NCBI GenBank assembly: GCA_920105805.1
Contig: CAKKTI010000002.1
Location: 62,001-126,000, forward strand
Length of the DNA stretch: 64,000 bases
Direction of reading: 5' to 3'
From: Condylostoma magnum
Lineage: Eukaryota > Ciliophora > Heterotrichea > Heterotrichida > Condylostomatidae
Both the position numbers and the translations under genes were made by a program. Positions 47,966-58,050 of this stretch are shown here, piece by piece (positions within the stretch are counted from its first letter, which is position 1; the number at the start of each line of letters is the position of its first letter). Below the pieces are notes generated by a model. That model was not told where the DNA came from. It made no database searches and worked only from the letters and a program-made list of their open reading frames with translations.

Positions 47966-48180
47966 ATGAATTACTTTGTATTATTGTTGTAATTTATTTG
48001 AAATAGTTTAGATCTTTTTAACGTATAACAATGATTATAACCTTTTTAGTACATTCAAAGTTTATTGAAATAAATCTACAGTTAATATACTCTCAAATAA
48101 CAACTAACTTAAATAATAATTTAAACGAAAGCACATCATAAACTCAACTTAACAACTATCAAAACCATTAAAACTTTTTA

Positions 48181-49335
48181 CTAACTTCCCTATTGAATTA
48201 CTTTATGACAAAATTCATGTTCAACAACTCCATACTATATATCTTATATAACCTCTAACAATCTTTTCGTCAAAACCCCAGAATTTCCTAACTCCAACGG
48301 CACATTATAATCCTATCCCTAATAAAAGATCTGCTCAACAGGACACACAATAGCAGCCGTCCCAGCCCCAAATGCTTCCACAACCCTTCCTTCCTGCAAC
48401 GCTTTAACTAACTCCTATATAGTAAACTGCCTCTCATTCACCTAAAACTCTCCCCATTCCCTAGCAATCTAAAGAATGGAGTCTCTAGTAACACCAGGCA
48501 AAATAGTTCCCTCCAACGGTGAGGTAACTAACTCCTTCTGCCCATTTTCGTTATGCCAAAACACAAAGAAATTCATGGTCCCAACCTCAGTTACATAGTC
48601 CTAGGTAAGCCATAAAATCTACTGATAACCTTTAGAAATCACTTTCTCCGTCGCAGCGATTGTAGGTCCATAATTAGCAGCCAGTTTCTTATCTCCAGAA
48701 CCGCCAGGCCAGGCTCTCACTATATTCGCATCACAATACAGCTTAACTGGCTTAAATCCGGTCGGGTAATAAGGCCCTACTGTTGTCAATACTACAAATA
48801 ACTTAGCCTCCTGTGGCCTAGTCACTCCAAGGTTAGGGTGAATACCTATACCTGTTGGTCTTACATACACAGAAAATCCTCTTTTGTTTGGAATCCAGTC
48901 CTAGTCTATTATCAAAAGTTATTCAATGCATTTTAGGAACTCCTCCTTGTCAAATTCTGGCAGGGCCAGAGATACCATGGAGCCGTGTAGACGATCCATG
49001 TTTTTAAGGGGACGGTACATCAGAATATCCCCTTATTGGCTTTTGTAGGCCTTCATGCCCTCGAAGCAGGCGTTGGCGTAGTGGAAGACTGAGGCGCAGG
49101 GGGATAGGCTGAGGTTGTGCATTGGGGTAATCTAGGGCGTCTGCCAGCCTGACTGCATGTTCCAGTCTATCTCTAGCATGTGGTCCGTTGTTACTGTGCC
49201 AAATTTCAAGGTTTCGTCTAGCAGTGGCTTTGGTTTTGGGGATTAGGTTAGTTGGATTTAGAGGTTTTTATGCTAAGTGGAATTTACCTTCAGAGAGAAG
49301 CCACGTGATGTTAAGTTTTTTAATTTACCGAGCAT
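48181..49335 (-). CDS. Branched-chain amino acid aminotransferase, mitochondrial
   Basis: 384 codons, PLP fold type IV. It starts [17 protein letters not shown], a basic, Ser-rich mitochondrial presequence. Motifs: [60 protein letters not shown] with the PLP Lys, [30 protein letters not shown] and [14 protein letters not shown]. It transfers amino groups between Leu/Ile/Val and 2-oxoglutarate. GC content and G/C-ending codons are higher than in neighbouring genes. Ends with tandem TAG TAA. Confidence 0.94.
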
Positions 49336-49501
49336 TTTTATTGGAGGATTTGGAAAAGGTTCATTATGGAGGTGTTGGATTTGTGTTTAGAGTATATTAT
49401 ATAGCATACATACACTTGAACAAAATACTCAAATAATATCTAATTCAAATTATTTTAATAAAATATTTATAAAAGCCTAAATAACTGATATTTATCACTT
49501 A

Positions 49502-49723
49502 TTAGCTTTGTTGCTAATATATTTAACCATTGTACGTAAAATTACTCAGCCTACCCAGAATATCTACACTCTAAGAGTAATAAATTTCGAATATCTTCTT
49601 CCCTACCAAAACAATAGTAATAATATTTACTCACTCTATTTGGAATGGAAAAATGTCTCAATCTTCTTCCTCAGTTTACCAAATTCCACAAAGCATGCGA
49701 AATATAGGAACATGTTATTTCAT
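49502..49723 (-). CDS. Possible small protein, 73 aa
   Basis: From MKQHVPIFRMLCGIW to tandem TAA TAA (49499-49504). Contains TEEEDWDIFPFQIE then NIITIVLVGKKIFEIYY. No motif. The opposite-strand frame from 49508 is also open but less protein-like. It is divergent from the 49756 gene, 32 bp away, a spacing seen at other gene pairs here. Confidence 0.4.
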
Positions 49724-49755
49724 TGATTTAAAATCAATTATTCTAGATTGTAAAA

Positions 49756-50373
49756 ATGTCCACTAATAGTACATAATTTGGTATTGCAGGATACCCAAAC
49801 AGCTACGAAGTCTCATTTGACATAAACCAGCTTAATCAATTAACCCAGGAGTTATTTAGTCACAATACGATGCTTAGTAATATAATTTAAAGCAACTAAT
49901 AAATAGTAAATGCACTAGAACTTATCGACTAGAATTTAAAGCTCCCTCAGTAGATTGATTAGCCAATTGTGCCAAATGGCTAAAAGGCCTTATATTAACT
50001 AAGATTAGAGTAAGAAATTCCCTAGCCCGTTTATAAAGAAAAGGGATTCAGCCTACGCCTAAGTTTAAGAAACTAAAATGGTTAACTGGCCTTTCACCCG
50101 ACTTAAATTACAGTATCTTTAATAACCATGGAAAATCCAGCTAAATTAATATCACTGAATCTGTCCGGAAAGCCCATTTTAAGAGGAACCAGTTAAGCAG
50201 AAGTCGACAAAAATGGAGAAATTGTCTTTTCTAACATCGTTATAAATGAAGTTTCCTCACATTATACTAACAGCAGCTTTGCACTCTACTTTCAAGGGTA
50301 AGATTAAAGGATTATTGAGCCTCTGAAAGTTAATAATGTTAGAGTAAGGGCAAGACGGTACGGAAAAAATTGA
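49756..50373 (+). CDS. Hypothetical protein, 205 aa, beta-rich domain
   Basis: From MSTNSTQFGIAGYPNSYEV to TGA 50371-50373. The N-terminal part is helical and Gln/Asn-rich (QLNQLTQELFSHN). The C-terminal part looks like a beta-sandwich: YKEKGFSLRLSLRNQNGQ, LITMENPAKLISL, KPILRGTSQAEVDKNGEIVF, INEVSSHYTNSSFALYF. Similar ENP...EVSSH segments occur in uncharacterised protist proteins and resemble Ig-like modules, but I cannot name the family. Confidence 0.6.
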
Positions 50374-50398
50374 TAGATTATATTAAATACATAGTATT

Positions 50399-51889
50399 AT
50401 GGAGTTAAATTATTAGCTATAGGACTATATTTTAGAGGGGGAAATTGGGCGAGGGAGTTTCGGGATAGTATATAAAGCGACAAATCGTAGAAATCACCAG
50501 CACTACGTCATAAAAAAGATAAATATTAATCATTTATCCTAAAAACACTAACGAGAAGCCCTTCATGAGGTTGAAATTCTTAAAAATTTAGATCATCCTC
50601 ATATAATCAAGTATTTCGGAAGTTACTTAGAAAACTAGATTTTAAGCATAGTCATGGAGCATGCAGAAGGGGGAGATCTATATAAACTTATAAGAAGTAG
50701 AAGAGATTCTAGAAAACGATTACAGGAAAAGGAGATTTGAAAAATAGGAAAAGAGCTTACTGATGCGGTATATTACCTACATGCTAAAAGCATAATTCAC
50801 AGAGATATAAAAACACAGAATGTGCTTTTAACAAAGGATAATATAGTAAAGCTTGGAGACTTAGGGGCGAGTAAAATAAGTAATGCCTAATTCCACGCTT
50901 CCAGAGTAGGAACTCCTTTGTATTTGGCCCCTGAACTGGTACGATAGCAGCCATATGATTTCAAAGTAGACGTTTGAGCACTGGGCTGTGTACTTTATTA
51001 ATTAGCATGTTTAGACTCTCCGTTTAAAGGGGAAAATCTAATATCTCTGGGGTTCTCTATAGTAAACAAAAGGCCTAAGTAAATTCCTAGTATTTACTCG
51101 TAGAAATTATAGGAGTTTATAAACAAATTACTGGAAAAGAGGGTAAAGGAGCGTCCTGGAATCAAGGATGTTAAGTTTTCATTAATAGAAGTATCAGAGC
51201 CACCCCCTGCACCGTTTCCCAATGATGTTGAATCCACTGATGTTGGTTATTCTAGAAGTATTAAGGAAGAGCCGTGTTCTTAAAAAATGCCAGTAATTGC
51301 CCCTCCTTAGCCTGTTAAGGAACCACAGAGATGCAATACTCCTAGGTAGCCTATTGTCCAGGAAGAAGTAAAGATTGATAGTTTTAGAAGTATTGAAAAA
51401 TAAAAAGTATTGAGTGGAATCAATTCCCCTGATACTTCTCGGGAACAGATTTTGTAGTACTTTTCTAACAACTAAAAACAACATAACTAAAAAGTACCAG
51501 CTATGCCTATTTAGAAAAAGACTTACTTTTAGAGACCGCTATCATGTAAAATATCAGTAAGAGCATTATAAGAACAAAATCCTATTGTCCAATCCAACTA
51601 AAAATAGGAAGAAAGACCTAATAAAGTCATGTAAAACTTCAATTTTCCAAAGAAGCCACCAATTCCAGTATAAAAATAACGGCCTATGACAGCTAATGTA
51701 AAGCTAAATAATGCTAATAATGCTAAGAGGCCCTAATCTGCAGTTATTAAAAAGAATCCGATTTTTAGACCAAGAAACTTAAAAACGTTAGCAAGGCCAC
51801 AATCAGCTAAGCTACCCTTTTGTTTAATTTCTAATAATAATAGTCAAAGAAAGAGGATAAGCGTAAATGATCTTAATGAATGTAAGTAA
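50399..51889 (+). CDS. NEK-family protein kinase
   Basis: 496 codons. Residues ~10-265 are a kinase domain: [63 protein letters not shown] (DLG for DFG, as in some NEKs), [26 protein letters not shown] with Trp from TGA. The HRDIKTQNV and [10 protein letters not shown] forms are NEK-like; NEKs act at cilia, basal bodies and in mitosis. The tail is Pro-, Gln- and Lys-rich with no coiled coil. Stop taken as TAA 51887 after LNECK. The ATG lies 25 bp after the previous gene. Confidence 0.9.
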
Positions 51890-52364
51890 AATTAGTTGTT
51901 GTTATTGTTCATCTTATTGTATAAAAGGAGTATAACTGTTAATATCAATCGGAGTCTTAACACGTAGTATCTTAAAAATGATCGTATCTTTTGCAAAGCC
52001 AATACTATTTGGCTAATTATATGTATTTCAACTTAAGTTGTCTTCTAATAAATTCAATAGTCACCAAGTAAACTAAGCATTTTTGCATACAATTAAAATA
52101 AATGTGTATATGATTAACATAAATCGATAAAATTTTAAATTAAAAACTATATTAAATACTAACAATTTAAGTCTTTTAACTGAATAATTCTATTAATTCT
52201 TGCTATAAAGTTACGAAAAAATACAATTTTGATAATAGCATAAGAAACTGCCAAAAATTATTAGAAGTTACTTTCTATTATAATAACTTAAATTTAACAA
52301 AATTTACTATTATACTATAATTTCACTACATATACAAATAAAAGTTCATTAAGTAGATTATTCA
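51890..52364. other. AT-rich gap, no gene seen
   Basis: Separates the NEK gene from a convergent small gene. Nothing but AT-rich sequence without a supportable start or motif. Confidence 0.5.
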
Positions 52365-52628
52365 TTACTCCTGATCCCTTAAATACCGTATTTTTAATAT
52401 TTCGTCTTTAAAAACAAACGTTTCCTCATAAATATTGGTACTATTAGTTCTAATTCTTGTTTTAGCAGGATTTTCTCGATAATAATCTAATGATCTTTTC
52501 CTATTAGTAAATATTTATTCTGCTATGTCATTAGCCGTTTTCCCTGTCATTTCTGCCGTATCATAAGGAATAATAGACTTTTACTTTATAAAAGACTTCT
52601 TCTTGGACTTACACAATATGCATCCCAT
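52365..52628 (-). CDS. Small protein with MGC acylation start, 87 aa
   Basis: Begins MGCILCKSKKKSF: Gly2 plus Cys3/Cys6 and a basic patch is a strong dual-acylation (myristate plus palmitate) signal for membrane attachment. The rest is polar and basic (TAEMTGKTANDIAEQIF, RENPAKTRIRTNST) and ends YLRDQE before TAA TGA. No other domain. It is the second of two tandem MGC genes. Confidence 0.6.
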
Positions 52629-52658
52629 TTTAATTAAATTTTTACATACTAAATAGCG

Positions 52659-52967
52659 TCATTTCTTTGAAAATAATTCCTTGTCTTCTTCGTGTGAATT
52701 TATAATTACTGTATAAACTCCTCTATCAGAAGCCAGAATCTCTTTGCTTATTTGCACTGAATTGATTTTTAAATTCAAATATTAATTATTTGGTATAAAG
52801 GATTACTAATTGTTGTTTTCATCCTGATCTAAAGCTTAAATTTTATATTCTAACTTTAAACTACTGTCTTATAGTATTGCTTAGCTATTTTCAATTTCCT
52901 TGTTTATAGAAATTCTATTGTTCTTGAGGTTAAGAGATGATTAACTACTGCTGCAATAACAACCCAT
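52659..52967 (-). CDS. Small protein with MGC acylation start, 102 aa
   Basis: Begins MGCYCSSSQSSLN, again Gly2 with Cys3 and Cys5, so likely myristoylated and palmitoylated. The middle is Asn/Gln-rich and the end is SVQISKEILASDRGVYTVII then SHEEDKELFSKK before TGA 52659-52661. It lies 30 bp upstream of the other MGC gene on the same strand; beyond the acylation motif the two share little. Confidence 0.6.
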
Positions 52968-53369
52968 TATTTTTATTGTAATATTAATGAATTTTTATTC
53001 TAATGTTAGGCTGATTGTCAGTATAAAGTAATAAATTTACTTGGATTGGTATGAGTGAAATTGAGAAACTTAATCAAATTTAGTATTTTTACCTAGAGTA
53101 TATTAATTATCATAATTAGTATAAAGTAGAGTTGAACTTTGTATAACCAATTAAGAATAGCTAGATCTGATTAAACAACTTATTACTATGAATCCATTTC
53201 AATAAGAATTATACTAAATACATCGGAAATAGTATCATCTTTTATTGTAGTTTTCATATACAATAATTGCATTTAAATATCTTTAACAAGCTGGATTAAG
53301 CTTTGATGTATTTATAATCAATTTATAGCTAAATATATGTAATGCACTTAACAATTTATACAAACTAAT
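52968..53369. other. AT-rich gap, no gene seen
   Basis: About 400 bp between the MGC pair and the CDPK-like gene, all on the minus strand; it should hold the MGC promoter. No gene is supportable. Confidence 0.5.
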
Positions 53370-54737
53370 TTAAATTAAATTAAGCATCATAAGCTTAAAT
53401 GTCTTGAGATCTATTTCACCCGCTTCACTTTTGGTTATAATATGCAGTAACTACTCCACAATATTATCCTCAGAAGTAATTTAATTATTATACAGAATAG
53501 CTTTAATTTCATTGGCAGTAATTGTTCCTGTATTTCCAATATCGAAATTCTAAAAAGCAGTTTCTAGTATATCTCTATTCAGTATACATTATTTATTAAC
53601 AGCAGCCATAACAAATTCTGAATACTCAATAAACCCATTGTCATTTAAATCTATTTCATTTATTATATTATTTACTTTTATTTCAGCATCTTATTAAGGC
53701 ATTATTTGATTATATTATTCTATTAGCTCTTACTTTGATAGTTTACCATCTCCATTTTTGTCAATTTTACGAAAGTAGCTTGTGAGTTCTTTTACTTCAT
53801 TTCTGCTAATTAACTAATTTGACATATAAGCAATAATTGCTTTCTGTAATTCATTATTTGTGTGAAAACTTTAAAGTTTTCTCAATACAGGCTAGCACTT
53901 TATTGTGCTTTACATTTATCATATTTTAAAATACTTCTTATCTAGTAATTTTTATATAGAAATTCTAGAACTGGGATTTACTCTGAGCATTTGATTAAAA
54001 ATTCTTCGCAATTCTAGGCATATTTGGTCATTTTCATTAAGATTTAATTCAATTTCACCTTTTTACGCTTATTCGAGTATTTCTTATGATGTAAGACCCG
54101 AGTATGGCAGTTAACCTGTTAATAAGAGATACATCATTACTCCTATACTTCATATATCAGACTTATAGTGAAAATTTATAGTAAATGCTTCAGGCGCTGA
54201 GAAAAAGCTTTAAATGGGATTTTAATTTGTTATAAACTGCATAAGCTGTATTATTCCCATATCAGTTACCTGTATATTATAATCAGTATCGATTTATTAT
54301 ATCATCAGATCATAAGGAGATAAGTTATAGTTAAAAATACCAAATTACGAGCAATATTAAAGTAGCTATAATAGTTACTTAATATAGTACTTAATCATAT
54401 GTTCAGGAACAGTTTCATTTTATATAATTTCTTTTAATAAATTTTCGCCGTTAGCAAACTCAGTTACAATACAAAAATATTCTTCACTTTCATAAAACTC
54501 ATATACCTTTACACAATTTGGATGATCTATACTCTTAAATAGTTAAAGGAACTACTGAAATTCTTGGGACTGCATTAAATTAGGCTAACTTTTTCTTATA
54601 TACCTTATTGATCTTAGCATATGTGAATTCTTATCCACACCTTTGAATAATTTCCCTATAGTCCCATTTTGTATGCAATCCCCTAGAAAATAATCATTTT
54701 CAATAGGTGTGTGCTTATAAAAAACAAATTAACTCAT
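53370..54737 (-). CDS. CDPK-like protein with degenerate kinase domain
   Basis: 455 codons: a kinase-like domain (residues ~15-290) followed by EF-hands, the CDPK layout. N-lobe: YFLGDCIQNGTIGKLFKGV; the usual A-x-K is not seen (MLRSIRYIRKS). The catalytic loop reads FNYNLSPYDLM where HRDLKPEN is expected, and DFG is DMG. Still recognisable are FFSAPEAF (APE), SDIWSIGVMMYLLLTGQLPY and the C-lobe. EF loops include DKNGDGKLSKQEL and DLNDNGFIEYSEF, both complete, then weaker ones. So it looks like a calcium-binding pseudokinase. Ends LNLIQ-TAA. Confidence 0.85.
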
Positions 54738-54948
54738 ATCGATATGAATTTTAGCATGTGAGCTTTAGTTCAATCACTCTAATCTCAAATTTTAATCAAT
54801 TCCTTGCATTTATTACTAATTAGTTAGATCCTATTCCTCATTTCTAATCTTCCTACGTCTTTATGCACTTTTGATTAAATTTTAACAACACACTTTGCAT
54901 CCCATATTACAATATTAAAATATACATAAAATTTCCAAGGTTATTAAA

Positions 54949-57081
54949 ATGGCTGACATAATGCAACTAATTAGCTTCCAGGGGGAATTTAACCCTCAGG
55001 TCCGCACTCTCATGAAAAACTGTTCTCTAAATGATACAGACTACCACACAGTTGCAATCATAGGATCCTAATCCTCTGGAAAATCTACTCTTCTAAATGC
55101 TCTTTTCAATACAAACTTTGATGTGCTTGATATTGACCAAGGGAGAAACCAAACAACTAAAGGAATTCACATTTGCCCTCATGAAGAAACTAAGCTAATT
55201 GTAATGGATGTAGAGGGAACGGATAGTTAGGAAAGAGGGGACGAAGGAGGAGTGTTCGAGCACATGTCTGCTTTATACGGCCTTGCAATGTCAGATGTGC
55301 TTCTAGTCAACATGTGGACAGTTGAAATTGGAAGATATAAAGGCTCAGCTGTCGGACTACTAAAAACTATTTTTGAGGTAAATTTAAAATTATTCGCAAA
55401 TCATGAAAAGTAAAAGATTGTGTTTGCATTGAGGGATTTTAATCATTAAGAAAACGTTTAAGTACTAAAGCGGCAGATTTCAAGCTCAATGGAAAAGATT
55501 TGGAGTGAAATTTCTAAGCCTGACTCTTTTAGATTGCTAACTGTTTTTGATTGCTTTGATTTCGATTTTGCTATGATTGCGTCGAAGGTTTAACTTCCGG
55601 ATTAGTTTGATGAGGATATATAGGACTTAAGGGAACGATTCATGAACTAGGATAGAGGTGATTATTTGTTTAAAAATTAAGTAAATGATATTCCCATAGA
55701 TGGATTTCCCACATATAGTCAAAGCATATGGGAAAGAATTAGTTCTGATAAGGATTTAGATATACCAAGTCAAAAGACATTGTTATCGATTCTTAGATGC
55801 AAGGAAATCAAGGGTGAAGTATTGGAGAGATTTTAGTAAGAATTTCAAGGAATACAGAAAAAAGCAGTTCACCTAAAAATACCTGATTTCGGCTAAAAGG
55901 TTTCAGATTTACTTCAAGGATGCTTAAATGAATTTAATACTAGGGGAGGAAGATATTCTAGTGATGTAGTTAAAAACAATATAGATGAGCTAAAACAGCA
56001 GATTTTAGATCAAATAAAGGACAGTTTTAGCTCATAGCTTAAAAAAATAGTATATTCCTGCACTGTTAACTACAAAATGCTACTGAAAAAGGAGCTAGGT
56101 ATCTATCAAAAGGCTATTGACAATTTTCATGCGATAATAAAAGATGCTAAGGGTCAAATCTACTAACAATTCGCTGAGGAGATAGAGACCATTAACATTG
56201 AAGGAGTGAATTGGTCAGTAACTGAAGCTTAGGTTGAACTAGATAATTATGTATAAGAACTAACTAGACATGAGTAAAAGAAACAGCTTCACTTTTTGGA
56301 CGTTGAAATGAAATAAAGCTTTGTAGGGAAATTTTCACAGCTTATAGGAAAAAAATTTGAACTAGGAGAAAGTGATGAAATGTGGGTACAAATTGCAGAA
56401 TTATAATAACAGGAACTCTAAAGAATGAAATAAAGGTAAAAGGAAATATTAAAGGGATTAAACGCTAATTTTGGTATACTAAACTAATATACAGTTAAAC
56501 TTAATCATTATTGCTATGATAGTATAAAAACAAAGGCTAAGAAGTTCACAGCTAATCTATCAAGCACCCTAATAGATAAATTTAATGAATGGTTCTTATA
56601 CGACAAAAATGGTAAGAGAAGAGATTGGGTGGGTGTCAATCTTAGAGACTTATACGAGCAAACAATACAAAGAGTTTTAAATAATCTTGATTTGTTTAAA
56701 CTATTTAAAGTAGCTCATAATCCGGATACAGTGATTTAAGCAAAGGAGGACTTAGCATAAGTAGATTTCTAGGAACTTTTAGACATTGATGAGCATGCAA
56801 AGATATCAGAATAAGTCATAAAACATGCAGAAAATTCATACAAAGATGCTAAGTTCCTACAAACTCACGGATATAGTAAAAAAGGAGTCCCTGGATGGAT
56901 TTGACTAATCATGGTTTTGCTTTCTTTCGACGATATTATGTGAATAATCAGTAGCCCTCTGCTATTCTATCCTTTAATTTTCTTAGGAAGTGTTTTAGGA
57001 ATGGCCTATTCAACAGGGTTTGGATTCGTCCCTAATTTCGTTATAAAGCAACTTTACTCAAACATTAGAAGATTCATTTAG
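54949..57081 (+). CDS. SEY1: SEY1/RHD3/atlastin-like ER fusion GTPase
   Basis: 710 codons. A dynamin-like GTPase: [17 protein letters not shown] (G1), GRNQTTKGI (G2), [14 protein letters not shown] (G3), FALRDFNH (RD motif) in residues ~30-230, then a long helical bundle, and near the end [17 protein letters not shown] and a second hydrophobic segment forming the membrane hairpin. SEY1 proteins fuse ER tubules. Two Trp in the membrane segment are TGA. The stop is TAG 57079 (TAA 57103 possible); no TGA intervenes before the PP2C start, and PP2C is in the same frame. Confidence 0.9.
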
Positions 57082-57129
57082 TTAAATTACTCTTTTCATC
57101 AATAACACTTAACAGTCATCTTAATAAAT

Positions 57130-57933
57130 ATGTTCCTGGAGTAATCTGTCTAAAACAACGATGAATTCAATCCTACAGCGCATTGTGTTTAAAACTACGC
57201 TTGTAAGGAAGAGCCTAACTTCAGATACCGTCCTAGAATGGAAGACGGCCATACAATCCGTGATCGCTTTATGAATGACACAAATTAAGGCGCTTTTTTA
57301 GTAGTTGATGGACATGGAGGTCCCGAAGCTTCCGAGTACTGCAAAAACCGAATGCTAACTGAGCTTTAGAAATCAATAAATGCCAATAGACACAATATTC
57401 AGTAAGCTATTCACTAATGTTTTTTGAAAGTAGATGATTAATTGAGATTAACTGGAGCAGTAAGTGTTGGCACAACGGCAACACTTGCTTATATTTGTAG
57501 GGAGTAGGGCTAAAAGGTGCTATATATAGCGAATGTTGGGGACTCTAAAGCTGTACTGGTGAGTAGAAGTGGAGCTTAATAAGTCTCAGCGTAGCATCAT
57601 GGGTCAGATCCTAGTGAAATCGATAGGATTGCTAACTCTGGGGGGAGTTTAATATAAGGAAGAGTTGGAGGGACGTTGGCTGTTACTAGGGCCTTGGGAG
57701 ATCATCATTTAAGGAATAGTGGAGTTATAGCAGATCCGTATATAGGAAGACATGTTTTGTAAGAATAGGATCAGTTTTTAGTATTGGCGTCAGATGGGCT
57801 TTGGGATGCTGTTGAGGATTATGAATTAATGCAGTTTATAGGGAAAAATAGTCAGGAAATATCGGAAGGACTGCTAGAGAAAGCCCTTCCTTGCTCATAT
57901 GATAATATTTGCATAATAACTATTTGTTTTTGA
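57130..57933 (+). CDS. PP2C-type Ser/Thr protein phosphatase
   Basis: 267 codons, a compact PPM phosphatase dependent on Mg/Mn. Motifs: RPRMEDGHTIRD, FLVVDGHGGPEASEYC, GAVSVGTTATLAYI, LYIANVGDSKAVLVSR, HHGSDPSEIDRI, LAVTRALGDHH, FLVLASDGLWDAVED and the final YDNICIITICF before TGA 57931-57933. All the metal-binding Asp are present. The start ATG 57130 is the only in-frame Met between the SEY1 stop and the RPRMEDG motif. Confidence 0.92.
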
Positions 57934-58050
57934 AGTGTTTTTGGGGTTATTGGGAATCTATCTAAGGTAAAATGGAAATATGTGAAAATTGTTTAGTAGC
58001 ATTGTAGTTGAATATATTAATCATAATTTTCTAACAAAACCCTAATATTA

